A program made the translations under genes and the position numbers. The notes below the pieces were generated by a model. The model had not been told where the DNA came from and did not search any database. It was given only the letters and a program-made list of their open reading frames with translations. Shown one piece after another: positions 17,751 to 26,723 of a DNA stretch of 64,000 nt. Positions within the stretch are counted from its first letter, which is position 1. Every line of letters starts with the position of its first letter. This DNA is from an uncultured Muribaculaceae bacterium (lineage in GTDB: Bacteria; Bacteroidota; Bacteroidia; Bacteroidales; Muribaculaceae), in NCBI GenBank assembly GCA_947625935.1, contig CANQQE010000005.1, positions 1 to 64,000 on the forward strand, given 5' to 3'.

Positions 17751-17780
17751 CTTGTTTTTTACGAGGTAGCAAGCACTCGG
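17751..17780 (-). promoter_or_regulatory. preQ1-I riboswitch (predicted) controlling the queuosine transporter
   Basis: On the minus strand the leader reads CCGAGTGCTTGCTACCTCGT followed by AAAAAACAAG. CGAG and CTCG form stem P1. The loop CTTG can pair with the tail CAAG as the H-type pseudoknot. The GCTAC loop element and the A6 tract match the preQ1-I class (compare the B. subtilis queC leader, which has GCTACACC and AAAAAACTAA). The pseudoknot ends 4 nt before the ATG, so ligand binding would hide the translation start. P1 is only 4 bp and the loop is slightly short, the main doubts. Confidence 0.78.
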
Positions 17781-17792
17781 TGTTTATGTCCG

Positions 17793-17800
17793 CGAAGTTA
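17793..17800 (-). promoter_or_regulatory. -7 box of the queuosine transporter transcript
   Basis: TAACTTCG on the minus strand, one base off TAnnTTTG. It would place the transcript 5' end just before the riboswitch P1 stem. No clear -33 box is seen. Confidence 0.45.
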
Positions 17801-17875
17801 GCTGTTTTTTCTCGATCCGGGAGCCCGCGACGCGCTTTTTTAATGAATTTAGTCATCCTCTTAGAATTGTTTTAC

Positions 17876-17883
17876 TATCTTTG
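17876..17883 (+). promoter_or_regulatory. -7 box of the 124-residue protein gene
   Basis: TATCTTTG, an exact TAnnTTTG match, 43 nt upstream of the chosen ATG at 17927. Longer upstream starts in that frame would lie before the transcript begins, which is why 17927 is preferred. Confidence 0.65.
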
Positions 17884-17926
17884 CGATGATTTGGCTCGGC
17901 CCGCGGCCGGGAAAAACGTTAAGACT

Positions 17927-18301
17927 ATGACCAACGAAGATATTAAGACGCTCTCAAAGGACCCCGACGGGTTGCTGACCTACGAGTACATCGCCAACCA
18001 CATCGCGACTTGTGACGATGATATGGATTTTTTGGTTGACAACATGATAACTGTCGACAAGACAGGGCAGTTTGTGGCAAGCGCGGCCCGCTATCTCTCG
18101 GCAATCGACCCCGACAAATATTCGGCCTCAATCTTGCGCCTTATAGCCGCGGCTATCGAGAAGGACCGCGAACGCCGTTACCTCGGCGACCTGCTTCTCG
18201 CCATCTGGGGTAAGGATTACCTGTCGCGCGCCGATGAGCTTTCGGCAACTGACGATAATTTCCGCCGCATCTACAAGCGTCTCTACCCCCGCGGAATCTG
18301 A
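17927..18301 (+). CDS. conserved-looking cytosolic protein, 124 residues, unknown
   Basis: I do not recognise this family. The product is acidic and helical, with no signal peptide or membrane segment. It begins TNEDIKTLSKDPDGLLTYEY, has an Asp run (CDDDMDF) and ends RRIYKRLYPRGI. The helical pattern (LSAIDPDKYSASILRLIAAA) could be a small repeat fold. It is divergently transcribed from the queuosine transporter but has its own promoter and stands 49 bp ahead of the cyclophilin gene. Confidence 0.7.
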   Translation: MTNEDIKTLSKDPDGLLTYEYIANHIATCDDDMDFLVDNMITVDKTGQFVASAARYLSAIDPDKYSASILRLIAAAIEKDRERRYLGDLLLAIWGKDYLSRADELSATDDNFRRIYKRLYPRGI

Positions 18302-18350
18302 CGGAAACCGGTCCGCGCTTCGGCACGGACATTATATATGATATTGAAAA

Positions 18351-19226
18351 ATGACTAAATCTTTGATTTTGTGGATGGCACTGATGATGGCCTGCGTATC
18401 GTGTGGCGCGTCATCGGCCGAGACATCCACCGATAACACAAAACAATCACAACAAATGGCAAACAAGACCGATTCGACCGATATACTCGTCGATATCAAG
18501 ACCACTGCAGGCGACATCAGAGTGCGTCTGTTCGGCGACACCCCTCGGCATCGCGACAACTTCGTCAAGCTCGTCAACGAGGGATTCTATAACGGTGTGC
18601 TCTTCCACCGTGTCATAAACGAGTTCATGATACAGACCGGCGACCCCGACTCGAAGACCGCCAAGAAGGGTCAGATGTTGGGCGGTGGCGGCCCCGGCTA
18701 CCAGATTGACGCCGAGATTGTCTATCCGAAGCATTTCCATCGCCGCGGCGCGCTTGCCGCCGCCCGTCAGGGCGACCAGGTCAATCCCCGCCGCCAGTCG
18801 TCGGGCTCGCAGTTCTACATCGTCACCGGGCGCGTATCGAGCGAGTCGGAGATTTCTCGCCTGGAGCAGCAGCTCGGCATGATGCGCAAACAGGGCATCT
18901 TCCAGCAGCTCGCAAGCGAGCGTCAGGATGAGATACGGCGTATGCAGGCCGCCGGAGACCACGCCGGCCTTGAATCGCTGCGTCAGCAGCTTATAGCCAT
19001 CACGGAGGAGAAAGCGGCCAATGATTCGACCCCGGCGATGACCGCAGACCAGCGTGAAGCCTACACGACTGTCGGCGGCGCGCCCCATCTCGACGGACAA
19101 TACACGGTGTTCGGTCAGGTAGAGCAGGGGATGGACGTTGTCGACAAAATCGAGAAATCGGCAACCGACGGAAACGACCGTCCGGTCGATGACATCAAAA
19201 TCATTTCCATGTCAATCGTTAAATGA
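18351..19226 (+). CDS. peptidyl-prolyl cis-trans isomerase, cyclophilin type, lipoprotein
   Basis: 291 residues. A lipoprotein signal precedes Cys near residue 18 (MALMMACVSCGASS). The cyclophilin core is split: VLFHRVINEFMIQTGDP and SSGSQFYIVTGR lie in the first half. Then come about 75 inserted residues rich in Gln, Glu and Arg (LEQQLGMMRKQGIFQQL and onwards), after which HLDGQYTVFGQVEQGMDVV completes the fold. Probably an envelope foldase. The ATGA overlap with the M16 peptidase gene means the two are coupled. Confidence 0.9.
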   Translation: MTKSLILWMALMMACVSCGASSAETSTDNTKQSQQMANKTDSTDILVDIKTTAGDIRVRLFGDTPRHRDNFVKLVNEGFYNGVLFHRVINEFMIQTGDPDSKTAKKGQMLGGGGPGYQIDAEIVYPKHFHRRGALAAARQGDQVNPRRQSSGSQFYIVTGRVSSESEISRLEQQLGMMRKQGIFQQLASERQDEIRRMQAAGDHAGLESLRQQLIAITEEKAANDSTPAMTADQREAYTTVGGAPHLDGQYTVFGQVEQGMDVVDKIEKSATDGNDRPVDDIKIISMSIVK

Positions 19227-20461
19227 TAGAGCTTAACCGCTTCACCCTTCCCAACGGGCTGAGGGTCATACACAATCAAGACACGTCGACGGCTATGGTG
19301 GCCGTCAACGTTGTTTATAACGTGGGCGCGCGTGACGAATCGCCATCTCTCACAGGCATGGCCCACCTGTTTGAGCACCTCATGTTTGGCGGCTCGGTCA
19401 ACATTCCCGACTTTGACGGCGAGATAGAGCGCGCGGGGGGAATGAACAACGCCTGGACGAGCAATGACTACACGTCGTTCTATGACGTGATACCGGCCCA
19501 CAATGCCGAAACCGCTTTCTGGTTGGAGAGCGACCGTATGCTTGCGCTGGCTTTCACCCCTGAGTCGCTCGAGGTGCAGCGCAGCGTTGTCATCGAGGAG
19601 TTCAAGCAGCAGTGCCTGAACCGCCCCTACGGCGACGCGGGCCACTATCTGCGCCGTATGCTTTACAAAGTCCACCCCTATCGGTGGCCCGTGATAGGAA
19701 TCGAGCCTTCACACATAGAGCGGGTGGCGATGGATGACGTGAAACGTTTTTTTTACTCCCACTACGCTCCCAACAACGCCATAATGGTCGTCACGGGGAA
19801 TATCTCGGCTGACCGCGTGGCCCGTCTCGCCGAGAAATGGTTTGGCGACATACCCCGCCGTGACATCGCGCCGCGACTCTATGGCGCGGAACCGTTGCCC
19901 GACGCCGCCCGGCGTGAAGATGCCGCCGGCGATGTGCCTCAGACTCTATTGACTGTGGCTTTCCCTATGCCGGGCTGCCACGATCCCCGCTACATAGCCT
20001 GCGACACTCTGAGCGATATCCTCGCTTCGGGCCGCTCGTCGAGGCTTTACCGGGATCTGCTGATGGGGAGCGACCTGTTCGCGTCAATCGACGCTTCGAT
20101 AGCGGGAAGCGAGGAGCCGGGATTCATCATGGTCAACGCCCGCCTCAACGCCGGCGGCGGCGAGCCTGCGGTCGACAAAGGGCTTAGGCTTATCGGCGAC
20201 GCATTGGCCGACCTTGCCGCGACACCTGTCGGGACTGATGAACTGGAACGCGCGCTCAACCGTTTCGAGTCGACGTTCACAATCACCAATGTCCCGTTCC
20301 TGTCGCGGGCGCAAGCGATCGCGTCGTATGAAATCCGCAACCAGGACATCAACGAGGTCGTGGCGCATTATCGAGCCTTGACCCCGGAGCGCGTGCGCGC
20401 CACTGCGGCAGAAATTTTTGACCCCGCCCGCTCGTCAACCCTCGTCTACCGACCGTTGTGA
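19223..20461 (+). CDS. M16 family zinc peptidase (pitrilysin-type)
   Basis: 412 residues, the size of a single-lobe pair M16B/C protein. The inverted zinc motif HxxEH is HLFEH near residue 50. The downstream ligand Glu lies in VQRSVVIEEFKQQ. The C-terminal half (residues ~170-400) is the second, inactive-type lobe. There is no signal peptide, so it may act in the cytoplasm, or pair with another subunit. Its start overlaps the stop of the cyclophilin gene by 4 bp. Confidence 0.92.
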   Translation: MIELNRFTLPNGLRVIHNQDTSTAMVAVNVVYNVGARDESPSLTGMAHLFEHLMFGGSVNIPDFDGEIERAGGMNNAWTSNDYTSFYDVIPAHNAETAFWLESDRMLALAFTPESLEVQRSVVIEEFKQQCLNRPYGDAGHYLRRMLYKVHPYRWPVIGIEPSHIERVAMDDVKRFFYSHYAPNNAIMVVTGNISADRVARLAEKWFGDIPRRDIAPRLYGAEPLPDAARREDAAGDVPQTLLTVAFPMPGCHDPRYIACDTLSDILASGRSSRLYRDLLMGSDLFASIDASIAGSEEPGFIMVNARLNAGGGEPAVDKGLRLIGDALADLAATPVGTDELERALNRFESTFTITNVPFLSRAQAIASYEIRNQDINEVVAHYRALTPERVRATAAEIFDPARSSTLVYRPL

Positions 20462-20540
20462 TTCCCCGGAAATCTACCCCTTTCAGAGCGTTTATGGTGA
20501 AAAATCCATAAAAATTAGAGGTAAATTAAAAAAGTTTGTT

Positions 20541-20548
20541 TAAATTTG
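20541..20548 (+). promoter_or_regulatory. -7 box ahead of the DUF349 gene
   Basis: TAAATTTG matches TAnnTTTG and lies 70 nt upstream of the ATG at 20618. No good -33 box at the expected spacing. Confidence 0.45.
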
Positions 20549-20617
20549 AGACCTATTAAGGACTCTGTGCCGGCACTATCTGCCGTGCGGCCTTAATTCA
20601 TTAATAATTAAGTGACT

Positions 20618-22501
20618 ATGAATAAGCCTGATTTTCCTGATGCTGAAATCTCTCAGCAGCCTGTGGAAAAAACCTTGACCGAGACCCCTCAGCCTATGCC
20701 TGAGGCCACTGAGAAAACCGATGAGCCCGCGGCTGTAGCCGCCGGGGCCGACGCTGCCGCCGTGCAGACTGACGAAAAACATGAGGAGCCCACCCTCGAG
20801 AACCTCTCGAAAGAGGAGCTGATAGAACGCCTGTCGGGAATCGCCCAGCTCCCTGCCGACGAAATCTCCCGCGAGGGGGTTTCGCGGTTGAAACAACTGT
20901 TTTACGTCGCTCGTAACAAAGAGATAGATGCCGAGAAAGCTGCATTTGTCGAAGCGGGAAATGACGCCGCGGCGTTTGAGGCCGCCGTTGACCCGCTTGA
21001 AGAAAAACTTCAAAGCGTCCTCACCGAAATCAAGGAGAAGAAAGCGCGTCTCGCTGCCGAGCAGGAGGCCGTCAGACAAGAAAATCTCGCAAAGAAAAAT
21101 GAAATAATAGCTGCGCTGGCTGAGATGTCGGCTGACACCGATAACGTCAACCGCCACTTTACCCGCTTCAAAGAGCTGCAACAGGAGTTCAAGGAGATAG
21201 GGGAGGTGCCGCCCACTGAGGCCACCTCGGTGTGGAAACGCTATCAGGACGGCGTGGAACGCTTCTATGACCAGCTCAAAATCAACAAAGACCTCCGCGA
21301 CTACGACTTCAAGAAAAACTATGACACGAAGCTGCTGCTCTGTGACGAAGCTGAGAAGCTGATGGAGGAGCCCGACGTCATCACGGCATTCAAACGTCTG
21401 CAAGACCTTCACGACAAATGGCGCGAGACAGGCCCCGTGGCTAAAGAGATGCGCGATGAGATATGGAACCGATTCAAGGACGCCTCGGCCGAGGTGAACA
21501 AGAAATATCAGGCTTTCTTTGAGGAGCGCAAGGCCCGCGAACGTCAAAACGAGCTGGCCAAGACCGAAATATGCGAGCGAGTCGAGGCCATTGATTTCAG
21601 CGAGGTCAAGAGCTATGCCGCATGGGAAGAGCTGACCAAGCAGATTCTTCAAGCTCAGGAAGACTGGAAAAAACTGGGCTTCGCGTCAAAGAAGCTCAAC
21701 AACTCCCTGTTTGCCCGCTTTCGCGAGACCTGCGACAAATTTTTCGCGGCCAAGGCCAACTATTTCAAGTCGATGAAAGATGAGCTTGCCGCTAACCTCG
21801 CCAAAAAGATAGCTCTCTGCGAGAAAGCCGAGTCACTGAAGGATTCGACGGACTGGCGAGCCACCACCGACGCTTTGGTAGCCCTGCAGAAGGAGTGGAA
21901 AACCATCGGGTCGGTACCCAAAAAGCATTCAGACAACGTGTGGCACCGTTTCCTTGAGGCGTGCGACTATTTCTTCGAGCAGAAAAAGAAGAACAGCAAC
22001 GATACCCGCTCTGTCGAACAGGCCAACCTGAAGCAGAAGAAGGAGATTATCGCCGAACTGCGCGCGATAGACCCCGAAAGCACCCCCCGCGAGGAGGCAA
22101 TCGCCAAAATCAAGGAGCTTTCGGCCAAATGGCAGCAAATCGGTCACGTCCCCTTCCGCGACAAGGATAAAATCTATGACGCTTACCGCGAATTGACCTC
22201 AAGCCTTCACTCGGCTTACAATATGAAGCAATCGCGCGAGGCGATGAACCGCTTTGAAAGCTCAATCGACGAGATGGCCGGCGACGAAATCAAGTTGTTG
22301 CGCGAGCGCGAGCGGATGCTCCGCGCTTATGAGCAGCGCCGGTCGGAGCTCCACACCTACGAGAATAATCTCGGATTTTTCAACTCGAAGTCAAAGAGCG
22401 GTGACTCGATGCTTCGCGACCTCCAACGCCGCATAGAGCGCATAAAAGATGACCTCAAGGCTCTTGAGGAAAAAATCAAGCTGATCGACGCCAAGCTCTG
22501 A
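20618..22501 (+). CDS. DUF349 repeat protein
   Basis: 627 residues. An acidic, Pro/Ala-rich N-terminal tail (~80 residues) leads into several DUF349 units of about 75 residues each, recognisable by repeated W-x-x-x-G segments such as WKRYQDGVERFY, KWRETGPVAKEM, WKKLGFASKKLN, WKTIGSVPKKHSD and WQQIGHVPFRDKD. The C-terminus is a coiled coil (~545-627). It is cytosolic, and the family function is not settled. A GTG two codons upstream is possible, but ATG at 20618 is preferred. Confidence 0.88.
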   Translation: MNKPDFPDAEISQQPVEKTLTETPQPMPEATEKTDEPAAVAAGADAAAVQTDEKHEEPTLENLSKEELIERLSGIAQLPADEISREGVSRLKQLFYVARNKEIDAEKAAFVEAGNDAAAFEAAVDPLEEKLQSVLTEIKEKKARLAAEQEAVRQENLAKKNEIIAALAEMSADTDNVNRHFTRFKELQQEFKEIGEVPPTEATSVWKRYQDGVERFYDQLKINKDLRDYDFKKNYDTKLLLCDEAEKLMEEPDVITAFKRLQDLHDKWRETGPVAKEMRDEIWNRFKDASAEVNKKYQAFFEERKARERQNELAKTEICERVEAIDFSEVKSYAAWEELTKQILQAQEDWKKLGFASKKLNNSLFARFRETCDKFFAAKANYFKSMKDELAANLAKKIALCEKAESLKDSTDWRATTDALVALQKEWKTIGSVPKKHSDNVWHRFLEACDYFFEQKKKNSNDTRSVEQANLKQKKEIIAELRAIDPESTPREEAIAKIKELSAKWQQIGHVPFRDKDKIYDAYRELTSSLHSAYNMKQSREAMNRFESSIDEMAGDEIKLLRERERMLRAYEQRRSELHTYENNLGFFNSKSKSGDSMLRDLQRRIERIKDDLKALEEKIKLIDAKL

Positions 22502-22528
22502 GGCCCGGCGTCAAGCAGCCCCCACCGT

Positions 22529-22570
22529 CGTCAGGGGGGCGGACGGCAGACATGGCCGCCCTCCCTGACG
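22529..22570 (+). terminator. GC-rich hairpin after the DUF349 gene
   Basis: CGTCAGGGGGGCGG pairs with CCGCCCTCCCTGACG around a 13-nt loop. Only a weak TTCTCT tail follows, so it may be a terminator or an mRNA 3'-end stabiliser. Confidence 0.55.
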
Positions 22571-22669
22571 TTCTCTAAAAAACTCAGCCGCCCCCGGCGG
22601 TCCCTTTATCGAAACTATACTATTTCTTCAGCCTCTCTAATCCGCCATAAACAACGGACTTGAAAAATT

Positions 22670-24064
22670 ATGACATCCAATCATAAAGTAAAATACGGAA
22701 ACTACTTGCGCACGGTCATCACAGTCATGGACTTTGTCGTGATCAACATCTTGTTCTGGATCACGACAATGTTAAATCCTGAGATAGCCGCCGCCCATAA
22801 TATAAGAATAATCTGGTTGCTGCTTAATATATCATACTTCCCTGCGATGTATTGGCTTGTGCGCATTCATAACCAGTGCACTATCTATATGAACCATGTG
22901 GTGCTTTCGGCCATCCAGGCCGTGGGTATCCACGCTTTGTTTTTCCTGTCGATGCTTGCATTCCTGTCGGTAACAGTGATACCGTGGTATGCCTATCTTG
23001 AGTTTTATGGAATGTGCATGGCCGGGCTGCCATTGTGGTGGATTGTGAGCCGTCTGATAATAAAGCACATAAGGCGTCACGGCCACAATTTCAACCGCGT
23101 GGTGATTGTCGGGAGCAACGCGACCGCGTTGCGACTGGCCGAGGAGATGGCCTCGGACGTTGGCTTCGGTTACCGGCTGATGGGTTTCTTTGACGACGAT
23201 ATCTCGGTGGCGCAACCGGCCTTGGGCAAATATCTCGGCCCCGTGGACGAGCTCGACGCTTACGTCAGGGACAACGAGGTCGATGAGGTCTATTACACGA
23301 TTTCGGGAAGCCGCGAGAAGCCGCTGCACGCCGCCATCAAAGCCGCCGACGATTGCGTGGCGCAGTTCTTTTATGTGCCGCAGATTCCACGCACCATCTC
23401 GCACGCCTTTGAGCTTAACCACATAGGCCGCGTGCCGGTGTTGACAATCAGGCGCAACCCGCTCAAAAATGTGTTTAACCGCGCGGCCAAGCGCGCTTTT
23501 GACATCTCATTCTCGTCGATTGTGCTGCTGTTCTCTCCCATCGTGTTTATCCCTGTGGCGGTGGCAATCAAACTGTCGTCGCCCGGCCCGGTGTTTTTCC
23601 GCCAAAAGCGCACCGGCTACCGTGGCAAGGACTTCTATTGCTGGAAGTTCCGCACAATGCGCGTCAATGCGAAGGCCGATGTGCAGCAGGCTCAGAAAAA
23701 CGACCCCCGCAAGACCCGCATAGGTGAGATACTCCGTCATACGTCAATCGATGAACTTCCGCAGTTTATCAATGTCTTCCTCGGGGATATGTCGGTAGTA
23801 GGCCCCCGGCCGCATATGCTTAAACACACTGCCGACTACTCGAAGATAATAGATAAATACATGGTGCGCCACATGGTCAAGCCGGGTATCACAGGCTGGG
23901 CGCAGGTCAACGGTTACCGCGGGCTGACCGAGCAGTTGTGGCAGATGGAGCGCCGTGTGGAATATGATGTGTGGTATATCGAGAACTGGAGTTTCCTGCT
24001 CGATCTGAAAATCATAGTGCGCACGGTGGTCAATGCGGTCAAAGGGGAATCAAACGCCTTCTGA
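22670..24064 (+). CDS. undecaprenyl-phosphate sugar phosphotransferase (polyprenyl glycosylphosphotransferase)
   Basis: 464 residues. Four to five membrane segments in residues ~12-145, a nucleotide-binding-like soluble domain (~148-245, RVVIVGSNATALRLAE), then the bacterial sugar transferase domain (~268-464). The last shows KRAFDISFSS, GPVFFRQKRTGYRGK, YCWKFRTMRVNA and VGPRPHM. These enzymes start capsule or exopolysaccharide repeat units by moving sugar-1-phosphate from UDP-sugar to undecaprenyl phosphate. No other polysaccharide genes adjoin it, so it may serve a distant cluster. Confidence 0.92.
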   Translation: MTSNHKVKYGNYLRTVITVMDFVVINILFWITTMLNPEIAAAHNIRIIWLLLNISYFPAMYWLVRIHNQCTIYMNHVVLSAIQAVGIHALFFLSMLAFLSVTVIPWYAYLEFYGMCMAGLPLWWIVSRLIIKHIRRHGHNFNRVVIVGSNATALRLAEEMASDVGFGYRLMGFFDDDISVAQPALGKYLGPVDELDAYVRDNEVDEVYYTISGSREKPLHAAIKAADDCVAQFFYVPQIPRTISHAFELNHIGRVPVLTIRRNPLKNVFNRAAKRAFDISFSSIVLLFSPIVFIPVAVAIKLSSPGPVFFRQKRTGYRGKDFYCWKFRTMRVNAKADVQQAQKNDPRKTRIGEILRHTSIDELPQFINVFLGDMSVVGPRPHMLKHTADYSKIIDKYMVRHMVKPGITGWAQVNGYRGLTEQLWQMERRVEYDVWYIENWSFLLDLKIIVRTVVNAVKGESNAF

Positions 24065-24170
24065 GCGGTTGCGGGACTATTTTGGCCGGGGAAACAGGCA
24101 ATGACCCGGGATTTGCCTGCGTTTCAATAAATTTAATGTTCAGTCGAGCCTTTTCTGTGCCCGATTGTTG

Positions 24171-24178
24171 TAACTTTG
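24171..24178 (+). promoter_or_regulatory. -7 box of the DEAD-box helicase gene
   Basis: TAACTTTG, exact TAnnTTTG, 21 nt ahead of the ATG at 24200. It overlaps the longer frame start at 24176, which argues for 24200. Confidence 0.65.
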
Positions 24179-24199
24179 TGGGAATTTTATAAACATTAT

Positions 24200-26044
24200 A
24201 TGGATATTACTGAAGAAAAAACAGAAGGAACCAATGGGGTCCAGCCAGCCGAGACGGCTCGTGAAACAAAATCATTTAAAGACCTCGGAATCGACGACCG
24301 CCTGTTGCGCGCAGTCGAAGAACTCGGGTTTGAACGCCCTATGCCTGTGCAGGAGCGTGTGATTCCGCACCTTCTCAATGAGGATAACGATGTAGTCGCC
24401 CTCGCCCAGACGGGTACGGGTAAAACCGCGGCCTTCGGTCTGCCGGTCATTCAGCGCATCGACGTCGGCAGCCGCGACACGCAGGCTCTGATTCTGTCGC
24501 CGACGCGTGAGCTTTGTCTGCAAATCGGCAGCGATCTGGCCGATTTCTCAAAATACATTCCCGACCTCAATGTGCTGCCCGTCTATGGCGGGTCGAGCAT
24601 CGAGAGCCAGATACGCGCCTTGAAAAAGGGCGTGCAGATTATCGTAGCCACTCCGGGCCGACTTATCGACTTGATAAAGAGAGGGGTGGTGAAACTCGAC
24701 CATGTGCACACTGTGATTCTCGACGAGGCCGACGAGATGCTCAACATGGGCTTTCTGGACTCGATAGACGAGATACTCGCAAGCGTCCCCGAACAGCGCA
24801 AGATGCTTATGTTCTCGGCGACAATGCCGGCTGAAATCGCCAAAATAGCCAAGAAGTATATGCGCGAGCCAATCGAGATTGTGATTGGTATGCGCAACGA
24901 GGGCGCTGCAAACGTCAAGCATATATATTACATGGTCAACGCGCGCGACAAATATCTCGCGCTGAAACGCGTGGCCGACTATAACCCCAACATCTACGCC
25001 ATCATCTTCTGCCGCACGCGCCGCGACACGCAGGAGGTGGCCGACAAGCTGATTCAGGACGGCTATAACGCCGACGCACTCCACGGCGACCTGTCGCAGC
25101 AGCAGCGCGATATTGTGATGAAGAAGTTCCGTGACCGCGTGATTCAGATGCTCGTGGCTACCGACGTGGCCGCCCGCGGGCTTGATGTGGATGACCTCAC
25201 CCACGTCATAAACTACGGCCTGCCCGAGGATACGGCGGTCTACACCCACCGTTCGGGCCGAACGGGCCGAGCCGGCAAAACCGGCGTGTCGGTGGCTATA
25301 ATCCATTCGCGCGAGAAGGGGAAGCTCAAGGAAATTGAAAAGAAGATAGGTAAGACGTTTGAGCGTAAGGAGGTGCCCACGCCTCAGCAGATTATCGAGA
25401 AGCAGATCTACAATCTCGCCGACCGCATTGAGCGCGTGAAAGTCAACGATGAGGAAATCGACAAATATTTCACCGGGGTCAGCCGCAAGCTCGGTTGGCT
25501 CTCTCAGGAAGATTTGCTGAAACGAGTGCTTTCGTTGGAGTTCAACCGTCTGCTCGATTACTATAAAGACGCTCCCCAAATCGACTTTATCGACGAGAAA
25601 CCGCGTCGCGAGAAAGGTGAGAAGGGATCGAAACGCGACCGCGAGAGCCGCGGCCCCCGCACCATGGAGGAGAAAGACCGCCGCACCGCATCGAAAGGTA
25701 TGGCGCGCGTGTATCTCAACGTCGGGAAACGCGACGGGTTCTTTGCCGCCAGTCTCATCGAGGCTCTCAACAAGAATGTCCCCGGTCAGCGCGTCGATGT
25801 GGGACGAATCGACCTCTTGCCCGGCTACTCCCTGTTTGACGTCAAGAAGGCCGACGCTGCCCGCGTGGTCAACGCTCTGAAAGGCGCGGAGTTCATGGGC
25901 AAACGCCTTTACAGTGAGGTGGCTGAGCCCGACAAGGATTATGCCCGCGCCGCCACGCGCCGCTCGCGTGAGGCCGCCTCGGAAGACACCCCCTTCGAGT
26001 TTTTCCGCAAGAAGGGTCGCGGAGGTAGCAAAAAACGTCGCTAA
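24200..26044 (+). CDS. DEAD-box RNA helicase with DbpA/CsdA-type RNA-binding domain
   Basis: 614 residues. Motif I AQTGTGKTAAFG, motif II LDEADEML, SAT (MFSATMPAE) and motif VI HRSGRTGRAGKTG are all present. A linker rich in Arg, Glu and Lys (~475-505) leads to a DbpA/CsdA-like RNA-binding domain (RVYLNVGKRDGFFAASLIEA), and the tail ends in a basic RGGSKKRR. Expected roles are ribosome assembly and cold-tolerance RNA unwinding. A DUF3256 gene follows after 23 bp. Confidence 0.93.
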   Translation: MDITEEKTEGTNGVQPAETARETKSFKDLGIDDRLLRAVEELGFERPMPVQERVIPHLLNEDNDVVALAQTGTGKTAAFGLPVIQRIDVGSRDTQALILSPTRELCLQIGSDLADFSKYIPDLNVLPVYGGSSIESQIRALKKGVQIIVATPGRLIDLIKRGVVKLDHVHTVILDEADEMLNMGFLDSIDEILASVPEQRKMLMFSATMPAEIAKIAKKYMREPIEIVIGMRNEGAANVKHIYYMVNARDKYLALKRVADYNPNIYAIIFCRTRRDTQEVADKLIQDGYNADALHGDLSQQQRDIVMKKFRDRVIQMLVATDVAARGLDVDDLTHVINYGLPEDTAVYTHRSGRTGRAGKTGVSVAIIHSREKGKLKEIEKKIGKTFERKEVPTPQQIIEKQIYNLADRIERVKVNDEEIDKYFTGVSRKLGWLSQEDLLKRVLSLEFNRLLDYYKDAPQIDFIDEKPRREKGEKGSKRDRESRGPRTMEEKDRRTASKGMARVYLNVGKRDGFFAASLIEALNKNVPGQRVDVGRIDLLPGYSLFDVKKADAARVVNALKGAEFMGKRLYSEVAEPDKDYARAATRRSREAASEDTPFEFFRKKGRGGSKKRR

Positions 26045-26067
26045 ACGATATAACCGATTGATAGAAG

Positions 26068-26715
26068 ATGGTGAGAGATAGAGCAATACGACTGTTGATG
26101 ACATTGTGTGTCATGGCTTTGACAACGGTGTGCGCCCATGCGCAACTGACGGCTTCGCGAGCGTTTGCCACGGCTCCGCGGCAGGTGTTCCCGATGTTGA
26201 CCGACCTGACGCGCCTCGACATGATAGATTACTATGCCAGCGGCACGCGCACTGCCTCCCGTAATCTGCTTGAAGGGGAGAGCCGCATCGAGGAGATGTC
26301 GCCCATGCAGATGAAAGTCAAGATGTCGGATGTGTCGACCTACACCATCACCATTCTTCCCGCGGGCCGCGACTCGGTAATAGCCGTGACAGCCGATATC
26401 CTAACGCCGGTTTCCGACGGGTATCTCACTCTGTATAACCGTGATTGGGAACAGCTTGACGAGAAGCGTTTCAAGGCCCCGCATTTGGTGGAGTGGCTGA
26501 AGCCGACGGCGCGCAAGGCGATGGAGGATATTGAGAATCTCATACCGTTTGTGCCCGCGACCTACGCCATCGACCCCGCGACCGGGAGGCTTACGCTGAC
26601 TCAGAACGTGGCCGGTCTGATTCCTGCCGAGGAGTATGATAAGGTAAAGGAGTATCTTCGCCCGTCGTTGAGCTATCGTTGGACAGGCTCCAAGATGTCA
26701 CCTGTCAAGAATTGA
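26068..26715 (+). CDS. DUF3256 family exported protein
   Basis: 215 residues with a signal peptide ending near residue 26 (LMTLCVMALTTVCAHA). The DUF3256 pattern is visible: FPMLTDLTRLDMIDYYASG, then MKVKMSDVSTYTITILPAG, and a C-terminal tail resembling LRPSLSYRWTG. Probably periplasmic; no activity is known for this Bacteroidota family. xseA begins 8 bp after its stop, so they are likely cotranscribed. Confidence 0.8.
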   Translation: MVRDRAIRLLMTLCVMALTTVCAHAQLTASRAFATAPRQVFPMLTDLTRLDMIDYYASGTRTASRNLLEGESRIEEMSPMQMKVKMSDVSTYTITILPAGRDSVIAVTADILTPVSDGYLTLYNRDWEQLDEKRFKAPHLVEWLKPTARKAMEDIENLIPFVPATYAIDPATGRLTLTQNVAGLIPAEEYDKVKEYLRPSLSYRWTGSKMSPVKN

Positions 26716-26723
26716 TCTGGCCG

